Source of the DNA: Ramlibacter rhizophilus
GTDB lineage: Bacteria > Pseudomonadota > Gammaproteobacteria > Burkholderiales > Burkholderiaceae_C
DNA: 64,000 nucleotides
Assembly: GCF_004681965.1 (NCBI RefSeq)
Contig: NZ_SMLL01000005.1
Coordinates: 372,001 to 436,000 of the forward strand
Reading direction: 5' to 3'
Shown: one piece after another, positions 34,005-45,533 of the stretch
How the letters are laid out: each line of letters begins with the position of its first letter
Position numbering within the stretch: the first letter of the stretch is position 1
Notes under the pieces: generated by a model
Told to the model about the DNA's origin: nothing
The model's input: the letters and a program-made list of their open reading frames with translations, nothing else
Databases searched by the model: none
Made by a program: the position numbers and the translations under genes

Positions 34005-35888
34005 ATGCAGTACCGTGTCCCGGGTCCTTCCGCGAGCGCCGCGCTGCGCCTGCTCGCGGCGCCGCTGCTGGCCGCCCTTCTCCTGATGCCCCTGCGGCTC
34101 GCCGCCCAGGCCGCCCCCGCGCCGGCCGACCCGGCCGCCGCCCCGTCCGCAGCCAATGCGGTCGAAGACGAGCGCGAGGCCAAGGCCTTCGACCTGGAGG
34201 TGCGCGCACCGGACGAGCTGAAGGAGCTGCTCGAAAAGCACCTGAGCCTGCAGCGCTTCCGGGACGTGCCCGACCTGGAGGACGCCGAGATCGAGCGCCT
34301 CGTGGCCGTGGCCGAGACCGAAGTGCGCCAGCTCGTGGCCACGCAGGGCTACTTCGCACCCGTGGTGGAGATCCGCATCGAGCGCGAGCGCCAGCCCACG
34401 CGCGTCGTGGTGGTGGTGCAGCCGCGCGAGGCCGCACAGGTGGAGGCGGTGGAGATCGGATTCGAAGGCGCCGTGGCGCAAAGCAGCGACCCGACCGCCG
34501 TCGCCCAGCGCGAGACCATCCGCGACGAGTGGGCGCTGCCGCCCGGCGAGCGCTTCACGCAGGAAGCATGGAGCGAGGCGAAGGAGCAGGCGCTGCAGGT
34601 CCTGCTGGCCAAGCGCTACCCGCTGGCGAAGATCAGCTACAGCCTGGCTGCCGTGAACGCCGGCGCCTCGCGCGCACGCCTGGGCCTGCGCCTGGACTCC
34701 GGGCCGCTCGTGCGCCTGGGCGAGCCGGTGGTGATCGGCGCCGAGCGCTACCCGAAGGTCATTGCCGAGCGCATCGCGCGGCTGGCGGTGGGCAGCGTCT
34801 ATGACCGCCAGGACATCTTCGACGCGCAGCTGCGCCTGACCGGCAGCGGCTACTACGACACCGCCTTCATCTTCGTCGATTCGGCCCAGAACCCGGAGGC
34901 GGCACCGGTGCAGATCAACGTGCGCGAGGCCGACCAGCACAAGTGGGTGCTCGGCGTCGGCCTGACCACGGACCTGGGGCCGCACGCCTCGGTCGAGTAC
35001 CGCAACAACGCCTGGCCCACGTCCTACTGGCTGACCAAGGCGCGGCTGCAGATCGAGAAGAAGGCCCCCGTGGCGGAGGTGGAGCTGCTGTCCATTCCGG
35101 GTGAGGACGGCTGGCGCTGGGGCGGCCTCGCCCGCGCCTCGCGCCTGCTGGACGACGACGGCCTGGAGACCCGGGCGCTGCGCCTGCGGGGCGGCCGCAG
35201 CCGGCTGAGCGACAACATCGAGCGCGAGATGTACCTGCAGCTCGACCGCGCGAGCGTGCGCGACACCACCGGCCTTCCCAGCGTGGAGCGCGGCGACGGC
35301 AGCGCCATCACGGCCAACTACAACGTCACCTGGCGCTACTTCGACAGTCCCACCCTGCCCACCCGCGGCTGGGGCGTGGGCGTGGAGCTGGGGGCGGGCT
35401 ACACGCTCACCGGCGAGCGCAGTCCGTTCCAGCGCACCGTGCTGCGCGGAGCCCGCTACGTGCCGCTGGAATCCTCGCGCCTGCTGCTGCGCGCCGAGAC
35501 CGGCGCCGTATTCGCCGCCGACGAGGCCGAGATCCCGTCCACCTCGCTGTTTCGCACCGGTGGCGACACCACCGTGCGCGGCTACGGCTATCGCGAGATC
35601 GGGGTCACCCGCGCCAACGGCGTCGATGCCCCGGGGCGCTATCTGGTGGTGGGCAGCATCGAGTGGATGCGGCCGATCCGGCGCAACGACCAGCCGACCA
35701 ACCTGGAGCACACGCTCTTCATCGACGCCGGCGCCGTGGCCGACGAGCCCGGCCAGCTCGATCCCAAGCTGGGCATCGGCACCGGCGTGCGCTACCTCAG
35801 CCCCATCGGTGCGCTGCAGGCCAGCATCGCCTACGGCGTCGATGCCCGGCGGCTGCGGCTGCACCTGTCGGTGGGAGTGGTGTTTTGA
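34005..35888 (+). CDS. tamA: outer-membrane translocation and assembly module protein TamA
   Basis: A 627-residue Omp85-family protein. A signal peptide (hydrophobic to about residue 35) is followed by an Ala/Pro-rich spacer, POTRA-like domains up to about residue 270 (LVATQGYFAPVVEIRIERER, GSVYDRQDIFDAQLRLTGSG) and a 16-strand barrel with VRGYGYREIG near the C-terminus, the conserved L6-type motif, ending in a terminal strand LRLHLSVGVVF. TamA works with TamB in autotransporter insertion and lipid transport to the outer membrane. The stop overlaps the TTG start of tamB (TTGA). Confidence 0.94.
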   Translation: MQYRVPGPSASAALRLLAAPLLAALLLMPLRLAAQAAPAPADPAAAPSAANAVEDEREAKAFDLEVRAPDELKELLEKHLSLQRFRDVPDLEDAEIERLVAVAETEVRQLVATQGYFAPVVEIRIERERQPTRVVVVVQPREAAQVEAVEIGFEGAVAQSSDPTAVAQRETIRDEWALPPGERFTQEAWSEAKEQALQVLLAKRYPLAKISYSLAAVNAGASRARLGLRLDSGPLVRLGEPVVIGAERYPKVIAERIARLAVGSVYDRQDIFDAQLRLTGSGYYDTAFIFVDSAQNPEAAPVQINVREADQHKWVLGVGLTTDLGPHASVEYRNNAWPTSYWLTKARLQIEKKAPVAEVELLSIPGEDGWRWGGLARASRLLDDDGLETRALRLRGGRSRLSDNIEREMYLQLDRASVRDTTGLPSVERGDGSAITANYNVTWRYFDSPTLPTRGWGVGVELGAGYTLTGERSPFQRTVLRGARYVPLESSRLLLRAETGAVFAADEAEIPSTSLFRTGGDTTVRGYGYREIGVTRANGVDAPGRYLVVGSIEWMRPIRRNDQPTNLEHTLFIDAGAVADEPGQLDPKLGIGTGVRYLSPIGALQASIAYGVDARRLRLHLSVGVVF

Positions 35889-38800
35889 GTACCCGCAGCC
35901 TCCCACGGCGGACGGTGCGGGCGCTGGCCTTCGTGCTGCTGGGCCTGCTCGCACTGCTGCTGGTGGCGGCCGCCTCCCTGTGGTGGTGGAGCGGCACGCA
36001 AGGCTCGCTCGACTGGGCGCTGCGGCGCTTCGGCGAGCCGGCCGGCCTGCGGGTGCAGGGGGCCACCGGCTCGCTGCGCGAAGGCCTGCTGGCCCAGGAG
36101 CTGCGCTGGGAAAGCGACGGGCTGCAGGTGCAGGCGCGCGGCGTGGACCTGGCCTGGGACCCGCGCGCCCTGCTCGGCCGCCAGCTGCGCGTGGACCGGC
36201 TGCGGGCCGAGTCCCTGGACATCGTGGACGAGCGGCCGGCGCAGGCCGGGCCGAACGCCCCGCCCGAGTCCCTCGAGTTGCCCTTCCCCGTGGCCCTGGA
36301 GGAGTTCGCCGTCGGCCGCTTGCGCTGGCTGGGCACCACGCCGGTCGAGGCGCGCCAGCTCACCGGCAAGTACCGCTACGACGGCTCGCAGCACCGGCTG
36401 GAGATCGGCAACGTGGAACTCGACCAGGGCCGTCTCCAGGGCGAGCTGACCCTGGGCGACCGTGCCCCCTTGCCCCTGCAGGCTGCCTTCAAGGGCGAAC
36501 TGCGCGCGCCCGTGCCGGGCCGCGCGCAGCCGCTGCCGCTGCGCTTCGAGGCGCGCGCCCAGGGACCGCTCACGCAGCTCGCCGTGAGTGCCCAGCTGCG
36601 CGGCGACCCACAGGCCTTCGCCGCGGGCCGTGTCCCGTCGGCCGACGTGCAGGCCGTGGTGGCTCCCTGGGCCGAGGCGCCGGTGAAGGAAGCGCAGGCG
36701 CAGGTGGAGAACCTGGACCTGGCCATCCTGCAGCCTGGCCTGCCCCAGTCCGACCTGGCCGGCCGGCTGCAGCTCACGCCCCAGGCCGAAGGCACGCTGG
36801 CCCTGCAGGCGCAGCTGTCCAACCGCCTGCCCGGTCCCTATGACCGGGGCCGGCTTCCCTTCTCGCAAATCGACGCCAGGGGCGACTGGCGCCCCGGCGG
36901 GGCGGCCGTCGTCGAGCAGTTCCGCGCCCAGGTGGGCGCGGGCAGCGCCGAGGGCCAGGGCCGCTGGGATCCGGAGAAGGGCTTCGAGCTCAACGCGCAG
37001 GTGCGTGCGCTCGACCCCTCCCTCGTCTATTCCGAGATGGGCTCGGAGCCGCTGACCGGTGGCGTGAACGTCCGCGGACAGGGCGAGGACTTCGAACTGG
37101 ACATCGACCTGCAGTCGCCGGGCGCCGCGCCGGCGCAGCGTCGCTCGGTCGCTCCGGCCCCGCGGGCGCGCCTCGCGGGCGCGATGACGCTGCCCGCGCT
37201 CACCTGGGTTTCGGCGCCCACGGCGCCGGCGCGGCCCGCGGCCGCGGCGCCGTCCCCACCCGGCGCAGCGTCACCGACCGCTCCCGCCAGCGCGGCCCCG
37301 CCTGCGGCCTCCACGGCGCCGGCCGCACCCGCCGCTGAAGCACCGCAGCAGGAGTTCCGGGACCTGCTCGAGGCGCTCAAGCTGCGCCGCCTGATCGGCA
37401 AGGCGCGCTGGTCCAAGGGCGAACTCATCCTGCCCGACGTGGACGTGCAGACGCAGGACGCGCGACTGCGCGGCAGCCTGCGCGTGAACCCGCGCGAACG
37501 CTCCGGCCAGGGCAAGCTCCAGCTCCAGGCGCCCGGCATGAACGCCCGCATCGACGGCAGCATCGCCGCGCGCAGCGGCCAGGGCACGCTGGACCTGCAG
37601 GCCGGCGATCTGGCGCGGGCCCTGCGCTGGATCCGCACCCTCCCGCGCATTCCGCAGGAGCTGATCCCGCCCTTGCAGGGCCGCGCCGATGTCGACCTGC
37701 AGTGGCAAGGCGGCTGGGAGAACCCCAGCGTGCAGGTGGACGTGAAGGCGCCGCAGCTGCGCTTCGATGCCTCGGCCGCGACGAACTTTCGCAGCGACTG
37801 GCGCGAGCTCCTGCAGGCCCTTCAGGTGCGCGCGCTGGACGCCAGGGCACGCTGGTCGGACGGCCAGCTGAGCGTCTCCGGGCTGGACCTGCGCACGGCC
37901 GACGCGCGGCTGCGGGGCACGCTGCAGGCGCAGCCCGGCGCGCCCTCTGGCGAAGGGCGGCTGCGACTGGAGGCGCCCGGCCTGGCCGTGCTGTTCGACG
38001 GCAAGCTGGCCGCGCGCAGCGGGGGCGGAACCCTGGAGGTGCGCGCCAGCGAACTCGCCCGCGCCACCCGCTGGATCCAGAGCCTGCCGCGCGTGCCGCA
38101 GGACCTGATTCCACCCCTGGAGGGCACGGCCCGCCTGGACCTGGACTGGCGCGGGGGCTGGGAAGACCCCCAACTACAGGCCCAGCTGCGGGCGCCGCAG
38201 CTGCGACTGCCACCGGCCGCGGGCGAGGAAGGCGGGCAGCCGCTCGTTCTGCGCGACCTCGCGCTGGACCTCGACGGCGACCTCGACGACGCGCAGGTCG
38301 CCCTGGAAGCGACGGCCGTGATGCAGGACCTGCGCGCGCGCGTGCAGGTGGAGGCAGACGTGCAGCGCAGCGCAGACGCCTGGCGCCTGCAACTGGAGGC
38401 TCTGCGGCTGGCCGCCAGCGGCATCGGCGGCGTGCCGGGCGACTGGCGCCTGGCCCTGCAGGAGCCCGTCAGCGTCCTCTGGCAGCCCGGGGGCGTCCTG
38501 CAGCTGTCACCCGGCAGCGCGACGCTGCAGCCGCCCGGACAAGGCACGCAGCCTGCCCGCATCGCCTGGGAGGCCACGCAGTGGGAGCCGGGCAATCTGC
38601 GGACGGCCGGCCGCATCCAGGGCGTGCCGCTGGAGTGGGTCTCCCTCTTCACCGGGGGCGAGCTGCTGGGCGGGCAACTGGCCGGCGACCTGCGCTTCGA
38701 CGGCCGCTGGCAGCTTCGCACCGGCGGCGACACCCTGGACCTGCAGGCCAGCGTGGAGCGCAGCGCGGGCGACCTCTTCGTGCTGGCCGAGGGTGCGAAC

Positions 38801-40270
38801 GGCGAAACGCTGCGCCTGCCCGCCGGCATCCGCGAGGCGCAGCTCACGTTGCGCGGTGACGGCCAGCGCCTGGTCGCCGGGCTGCAGTTCGACAGCGAAC
38901 GCGCCGGGAGCATCCAGGGGCAGGTCTCCACCCCGCTGGCGCGCGGCGGGCCGCTCGGCTGGGAGCTGACCGAACCGGCGCCGCTGTCCGGGCAGTTGCG
39001 CGCCTCGCTGCCGCGCCTGCGGGCCTGGTCCCTGCTCGCGCCGCCCGGCTGGCGCGTGCGCGGCTCGATGCAGGCGCAGGTGGACGTGGGCGGAACGATC
39101 GACGAACCGCGCCTGGACGGCACCGTGACGGCGCAGGACCTGGCGGTGCGCTCGATCACCGAAGGCATCGCCTTGCAGGACGGGCGCCTGCGCGCGCGAC
39201 TGGAGGGCCAGCGGCTGGTCATCGAGGAACTGCTGTTCCGCGGCCCAGGCGCCAATGGCGGCACCCTCACCGCAACGGGCAGCGCCGGCCTGGGGCCGTC
39301 CGGCTTCGAGTTGCGGCTGGACGCGGACCTGGACCAGCTGCGCGCCAGCGTGCGCAACGACCGGCAGCTCACGGTCTCGGGCGATGCCCGCGCGGTCGTC
39401 GGGCCGCAAGGCGTAGAGGTCACGGGCGACCTGCGGGTGGACCGGGCCCTGATCGTGCTGCCCGACGAAACGGCGCCCCAGCTGAGCGAGGACGTGGTCG
39501 TGACCAACCTGCCGCCGGGCGTGGTGCTGCGGCCCGAGGCCCGGGCGGCCGGCGGCGGCCTGCCCCTGCGGCTGGACCTTGCCATCGACCTGGGCCAGGA
39601 CTTCCAGGTCCGCGGACGCGGCATCGATGCCGGGCTGCGCGGCCAACTCCAGGTGAGCGGGACGGATATCGCCGAGCCGCAGGTCAACGGTGAAGTCCGC
39701 ATCGTGCGGGGCGAATTCGCCGCCTACGGCCAGCGGCTGAACATCGAACGCGGCATCCTGCGCTTCAACGGGCCGGCCACCAACCCGGCGCTGGACATCC
39801 TGGCCGTGCGGCCGCGCATGGAGCCGGCCGTCGGCGTGCAGGTCACCGGCCGCGCCGAGGCGCCGGACATCCGCCTCTATTCGGCTGCCCCGATGTCCGA
39901 GGCGGAAAAGCTGTCCATGCTGGTGCTGGGCCGCTCGTCCAGCACGGGCGGTGCCGAGGCGGCGCTGCTGCAGCGGGCGGCGCTGGCCCTGCTCACCAGC
40001 CGCGGCGGCGGGACCGGCGGCGGGGCGGGCGGCATCGCCGGCCTCATCGGACTGGACGAGCTGTCGGTGCGGCGCAGCGACGAGTCGGGTGCCGCCCTGG
40101 CCATCGGCAAGCAGATCGGCGAGAAGCTCTACGCCTCCTTCGAGCGCAGCCTCTCGGGGGCGCTGGGCACGCTCTACGTCTTCTACGACATCACCAGCCG
40201 CCTCACGCTGCGGGCCGAGACCGGCGGGCGCACGGCCGTGGACCTGATCTACCGCTTCAGCTACAACTGA
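35885..40270 (+). CDS. tamB: translocation and assembly module protein TamB
   Basis: A 1461-residue inner-membrane-anchored periplasm-spanning protein. A membrane helix at about 10-34 is followed by repeated beta-taco (AsmA-like/DUF490) segments; the C-terminal DUF490 region has MSEAEKLSMLVLGRSS and ends in LRAETGGRTAVDLIYRFSYN. The start is a TTG overlapping the tamA stop, with GGGAG upstream; no ATG fits. Two oddities: a Pro/Ala-rich insert at about residues 438-488 and, right after it, a 136-residue tandem duplication (residues 493-628 and 641-776). The length is somewhat above the E. coli protein, partly explained by these. Confidence 0.95.
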   Translation: MSTRSLPRRTVRALAFVLLGLLALLLVAAASLWWWSGTQGSLDWALRRFGEPAGLRVQGATGSLREGLLAQELRWESDGLQVQARGVDLAWDPRALLGRQLRVDRLRAESLDIVDERPAQAGPNAPPESLELPFPVALEEFAVGRLRWLGTTPVEARQLTGKYRYDGSQHRLEIGNVELDQGRLQGELTLGDRAPLPLQAAFKGELRAPVPGRAQPLPLRFEARAQGPLTQLAVSAQLRGDPQAFAAGRVPSADVQAVVAPWAEAPVKEAQAQVENLDLAILQPGLPQSDLAGRLQLTPQAEGTLALQAQLSNRLPGPYDRGRLPFSQIDARGDWRPGGAAVVEQFRAQVGAGSAEGQGRWDPEKGFELNAQVRALDPSLVYSEMGSEPLTGGVNVRGQGEDFELDIDLQSPGAAPAQRRSVAPAPRARLAGAMTLPALTWVSAPTAPARPAAAAPSPPGAASPTAPASAAPPAASTAPAAPAAEAPQQEFRDLLEALKLRRLIGKARWSKGELILPDVDVQTQDARLRGSLRVNPRERSGQGKLQLQAPGMNARIDGSIAARSGQGTLDLQAGDLARALRWIRTLPRIPQELIPPLQGRADVDLQWQGGWENPSVQVDVKAPQLRFDASAATNFRSDWRELLQALQVRALDARARWSDGQLSVSGLDLRTADARLRGTLQAQPGAPSGEGRLRLEAPGLAVLFDGKLAARSGGGTLEVRASELARATRWIQSLPRVPQDLIPPLEGTARLDLDWRGGWEDPQLQAQLRAPQLRLPPAAGEEGGQPLVLRDLALDLDGDLDDAQVALEATAVMQDLRARVQVEADVQRSADAWRLQLEALRLAASGIGGVPGDWRLALQEPVSVLWQPGGVLQLSPGSATLQPPGQGTQPARIAWEATQWEPGNLRTAGRIQGVPLEWVSLFTGGELLGGQLAGDLRFDGRWQLRTGGDTLDLQASVERSAGDLFVLAEGANGETLRLPAGIREAQLTLRGDGQRLVAGLQFDSERAGSIQGQVSTPLARGGPLGWELTEPAPLSGQLRASLPRLRAWSLLAPPGWRVRGSMQAQVDVGGTIDEPRLDGTVTAQDLAVRSITEGIALQDGRLRARLEGQRLVIEELLFRGPGANGGTLTATGSAGLGPSGFELRLDADLDQLRASVRNDRQLTVSGDARAVVGPQGVEVTGDLRVDRALIVLPDETAPQLSEDVVVTNLPPGVVLRPEARAAGGGLPLRLDLAIDLGQDFQVRGRGIDAGLRGQLQVSGTDIAEPQVNGEVRIVRGEFAAYGQRLNIERGILRFNGPATNPALDILAVRPRMEPAVGVQVTGRAEAPDIRLYSAAPMSEAEKLSMLVLGRSSSTGGAEAALLQRAALALLTSRGGGTGGGAGGIAGLIGLDELSVRRSDESGAALAIGKQIGEKLYASFERSLSGALGTLYVFYDITSRLTLRAETGGRTAVDLIYRFSYN
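37361..38212 (+). repeat. 136-residue tandem duplication inside tamB
   Basis: Copy 1 (37361-37768) and copy 2 (37805-38212) align without gaps over 136 residues; hand count gives 74 identities (about 54%). Shared strings include DARLRG, ELIPPL/DLIPPL, GGWE and APQLR. The period is 148 residues, consistent with duplication of a beta-rich unit that lengthens the lipid groove. Confidence 0.9.
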
Positions 40271-40288
40271 AAGCCGCTGGCTTCCGAG

Positions 40289-40319
40289 GGGCCGGACGCG
40301 CTCTGGTAAGGTCCGGCCC
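40289..40319. terminator. hairpin after tamB
   Basis: GGGCCGGAC (40289-40297), 13-nt loop, GTCCGGCCC (40311-40319): a perfect 9-bp stem 18 nt after the tamB stop and 25 nt before the next gene. No T run follows, so it may be a mRNA-end stabiliser, an attenuator, or a weak terminator. Confidence 0.4.
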
Positions 40320-40343
40320 GTTCATTCCACGTTCTGTCATGCC

Positions 40344-40952
40344 ATGAGCCTGAAGCTGAAGTTCTTCGCGGCCGCCCTGTCGGCCACCCTGCTGGCCGCC
40401 TGCGGCGACAAGCCTGCCACCACCTCCGCCGCGCCCGCCGGCCCCACCGGCACGCAATCGGCCACGCAGGCGCCCTCCCCGGCCGCCATCGCCGCCGAAG
40501 CCAAGGGCTTCACCGTCGGCTCCGAGATGAACGTGCGGCGCGTCTTCGTCTTCTTCGACCCGCAGTGCCCGCACTGCGCGGCCTTGTGGCAGGCGGCCAA
40601 GCCCCTGCGCTCGCAGGCGCGCTTCATCTGGATCCCGGTGGGGCTCATGAACCCGAACAGCACCCTGCAGGGCGCGACCCTCCTGGCCGCCAGCGACCCG
40701 GTGGAGGCCATGGACCGCCACGAGGCGTCCATCCTCGCCAAGCAGGGCGGCATCGCGCCGGCCGCGGACATCGAGGCACAGAAGCAGGCCGTGGCCGCCA
40801 ACACCGCGCTCATGAACCGCTATGGTTTCGCGAGCGTGCCCACCATCGTGGCCAACCACGCCGTGACCGGCGAGGTGGTGGTCAAGGAGGGCAGCATGCC
40901 CACGTCGGTCCTGGCCAACGCGCTGGGGCTGCAGGTGCCGGCCGGGAACTGA
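40344..40952 (+). CDS. DsbC/DsbG-like thioredoxin-fold lipoprotein
   Basis: A 202-residue exported protein. The signal peptide ends in the lipobox LLAACGDKP, predicting a periplasmic lipoprotein; a Thr/Ala/Pro linker follows, then a thioredoxin fold with the redox motif CPHC at Cys75-Cys78 (VFFDPQCPHCAALW) and the cis-Pro loop in GFASVPTIVANH. It lacks the N-terminal dimerisation domain of DsbC/DsbG, so it is the short type seen in Burkholderiales. The likely role is thiol-disulfide exchange in the periplasm; the partner is unknown. Its stop codon lies inside the left end of the long palindrome 40951-41071. Confidence 0.88.
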   Translation: MSLKLKFFAAALSATLLAACGDKPATTSAAPAGPTGTQSATQAPSPAAIAAEAKGFTVGSEMNVRRVFVFFDPQCPHCAALWQAAKPLRSQARFIWIPVGLMNPNSTLQGATLLAASDPVEAMDRHEASILAKQGGIAPAADIEAQKQAVAANTALMNRYGFASVPTIVANHAVTGEVVVKEGSMPTSVLANALGLQVPAGN

Positions 40953-41071
40953 AGGTGTGAATGAATCTACTGCGCGCCCCGATCTGGCGCCTGCGCTTCT
41001 CGCCGTACCCAGGTACGGCTGCGATGCTCCGCGCCACCTCGGGCCGCTCGCTACGATTCCTTCACACCTTC
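40951..41071. repeat. 121-bp imperfect palindrome between convergent genes
   Basis: The ends GAAGGTGTGAA (40951-40961) and TTCACACCTTC (41061-41071) are exact inverted copies, the centre is GCCGTAC, CCAG, GTACGGC, and the arms in between match imperfectly over most of their length. It would fold into one long hairpin on either strand. The left end covers the last two bases of the DsbG-like stop; the right arm encodes the last residues (EGVKES) of the convergent membrane protein. It probably acts as a two-way terminator and looks like a mobile repeat. Confidence 0.85.
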
Positions 41072-41395
41072 AGGCTCACGCGCCTCCACGTCAGTGACGC
41101 CGAGGCGCCGGTTCGGGACATGGCTGCGGTTCGCGTCGGCGCGCGGCGTGCGGCTCGCCGGAGCCGCCTTCTCGGCGGCCGCCCGGTAGAAGCGCCCGAA
41201 ACCCGCGCGCGGGTCCATGCGCATGGCGAAGGGCACGATGGGCCGGCCGGTCAGGCGCGCCCAGCCGGCGTACAGCCCCCAGCCGGCCAGAAGCACCAGG
41301 CCGGCAAAGGCCAGGCTCAGGGCCACGACCAGGCCGACGGCCAGCAGGACGAGGCTGGTCAGGAGACGGAGGAGCCGCCCGAGGAAATCATTCAT
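41051..41395 (-). CDS. small membrane protein of unknown function
   Basis: A 114-residue protein. Residues about 10-46 are strongly hydrophobic (LLTSLVLLAVGLVVALSLAF then AGLVLLAGWGLYAGW), enough for one long or two short membrane helices. A basic, Pro-rich tail follows (FAMRMDPRAGFGRFYRAAAE), with no recognised domain. The last residues and the stop are supplied by the long palindrome 40951-41071, implying that the element inserted at or replaced the original 3' end. It follows clpB on the same strand after a 102-nt gap containing two hairpins. Function unknown. Confidence 0.65.
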   Translation of the reverse strand: MNDFLGRLLRLLTSLVLLAVGLVVALSLAFAGLVLLAGWGLYAGWARLTGRPIVPFAMRMDPRAGFGRFYRAAAEKAAPASRTPRADANRSHVPNRRLGVTDVEAREPEGVKES

Positions 41396-41418
41396 TCGAG
41401 TGCGTCGTTGATGGAGAA

Positions 41419-41469
41419 GACGGGCTGAACCCCGTCGTCAATGGACAAGGCGGGGACCGCGTCCCCGCC
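41419..41469 (-). terminator. double hairpin after clpB
   Basis: Two stems lie in the 102-nt gap after clpB: GACGGG/CCCGTC (41419-41436) and a perfect 9-bp GGCGGGGAC/GTCCCCGCC with a 3-nt loop (41449-41469). Neither has a T run; the second, very stable stem is the likelier end of the clpB transcript. Confidence 0.45.
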
Positions 41470-41497
41470 CCGTGTGACAGCCCTCGCGCCCGATAGT

Positions 41498-44119
<2,622 letters not shown>

Positions 44120-44147
44120 GTTGTCCAACGCTCCTGGTTGCACCGCA

Positions 44148-44176
44148 GCTTTAGGCCCGACCCCGCGATTTCAAGG
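44148..44176 (-). promoter_or_regulatory. predicted heat-shock (sigma-32-type) promoter of clpB
   Basis: On the minus strand, CCCTTGAAAT (CTTGAA at 44175-44170) matches the sigma-32 -35 consensus; 14 nt later CCTAAAG (44155-44149) is a partial match to the -10. It is about 30-50 nt before the clpB start, as expected for a heat-shock disaggregase gene. Confidence 0.55.
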
Positions 44177-44391
44177 GTCATCCGGCCCGCATCAGCGTAC
44201 TGCGGCCGCGCCGCGATGCGCCGGCGCCGCATCGCAGGAGTCGCGCCGCTGCGTCAAATGAAGGCAAATGCCCCAGCTGAGGTCGCCGCCTGGCTGCGGG
44301 TATCCTCGGCGACTCGCGGTCCCATCCACTCCGTTCGAGCAGACGAGGGCTCAACAAACAGCGGACCCTCAAGCCCGTCTCGGCCCACAAA

Positions 44392-44520
44392 CCGTTCGGG
44401 CTGAGGCTGTCGAAGCCCTGCGCCAGAGGACCACGCGAGCCCTTCGACAAGCTCAGGACAGGACCTTCGACAAGCTCAGGACAGGCCCTTCGACAGGCTC
44501 AGGGCGAACGGATGTGTTTG
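44392..44520. repeat. dispersed hairpin repeat cluster, copy B
   Basis: The unit starts ACCGTTCGGGCTGAGGCTGT, has the centre TGCGCCAGAGGACCACGCGA, and then carries the right arm three times (CCTTCGACAAGCTCAGGACA twice, then CCTTCGACAGGCTCAGGGCG), ending in GAACGGATGTGTTTGATCGG. This triple arm is unlike copies A and C. The rest of the 435-nt gap 44120-44554 holds the clpB promoter and no recognisable gene. Confidence 0.9.
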
Positions 44521-44554
44521 ATCGGCCGCCGTCAGACACCTACCTTCTTCAACA

Positions 44555-45529
44555 ATGCCTTCTTCTCCCTCTTCCACCCGCCGCCACCTGCTCGCCGCAC
44601 TCGCGCTCTCACCCCTGGCCTGCGCCTTCGCACAGTCGGCCTCGCCCATCCGCCTGCTGGTGGGCTTCCCGCCCGGCGGCGGCAGCGACGCCATCGCCCG
44701 CACCCTGGCAGACAAGCTCAAGGACGTGCTCGGCGCACCGGTGGTGGTGGAGAACCGCGCCGGCGCGGGCGGCCAGATCGCCGCCCAGGCCCTGAAGGCC
44801 GCGCCGGCCGACGGCCGCACCTTCTTCCTGAGCCACGACCACACCGTCGCCATCCTGCCGCTGGTGACGCGCAACCCCGGCTTCGCGCCCGCGACGGATT
44901 TCGTGCCGGTGGCCGGCTTCGCCACCTTCGCCAACGCGCTGGCCGTCTCGAGCGGCACCCCGGCGCGCAGCGTGGACGAGTACGTGAAGGCGGTGCGCAG
45001 CACGGGCGGCAAGGACACGATCGGCGTGCCGGCACCGGGCTCCATCCCCGAGTTCCTGGTGGACATGATCGGCCGGAAATACCAGCTCGACCTGCAGGCC
45101 GCGCCCTACCGCGGAAGCGCTCCCATGATGGCCGACATGCTGGGCAACCAGATCAAGGCCGGCATCGGTTCCATCCCCGACTTCATCGAGAACCACCGCG
45201 CCGGCAAGCTGCGCATCGTGGCCGTGATCGGCGACAAGCGGCAGCCCCTGCTGCCCGAGGTGCCCACCTTCGCGGAACTGGGCTTTTCCAACCTGGACGA
45301 CCTGCCGTATTACGGCGTCTTCGCGCCGGCCGGAACGCCGGCCGCCGAACTGGACCGCTTCGGCCAGGCGCTGCAGAAGGTGGTGGCGATGCCCGAGGTG
45401 CGCGAGCGTCTCACGGCCATGGGCCTGAACGTGGGCTACCAGCCGCAGGCCGCGTTCGCCGGCACGGTGCGCCGGTACGGCCAGACCTGGGAGCGCATCA
45501 TCCGGTCCAGCGGCTTCGAGCCCAAGTGA
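44555..45529 (+). CDS. tripartite tricarboxylate transporter (Bug-type) substrate-binding protein
   Basis: A 324-residue periplasmic receptor. The N-terminus RRHLLAALALSPLACAFAQ is a signal peptide with a twin arginine, possibly Tat-dependent. The mature part begins PIRLLVGFPPGGGSDAIART, the Bug-family opening loop that binds carboxylate ligands, and continues with VVVENRAGAGGQIAAQALKA and PYRGSAPMMADMLGNQIKAG. Betaproteobacteria carry many such receptors without membrane partners, as here; the ligand is probably an organic acid but cannot be named. It is convergent with moaE (4-nt gap). The ribosome-binding site is weak. Confidence 0.93.
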   Translation: MPSSPSSTRRHLLAALALSPLACAFAQSASPIRLLVGFPPGGGSDAIARTLADKLKDVLGAPVVVENRAGAGGQIAAQALKAAPADGRTFFLSHDHTVAILPLVTRNPGFAPATDFVPVAGFATFANALAVSSGTPARSVDEYVKAVRSTGGKDTIGVPAPGSIPEFLVDMIGRKYQLDLQAAPYRGSAPMMADMLGNQIKAGIGSIPDFIENHRAGKLRIVAVIGDKRQPLLPEVPTFAELGFSNLDDLPYYGVFAPAGTPAAELDRFGQALQKVVAMPEVRERLTAMGLNVGYQPQAAFAGTVRRYGQTWERIIRSSGFEPK

Positions 45530-45533
45530 GCAT

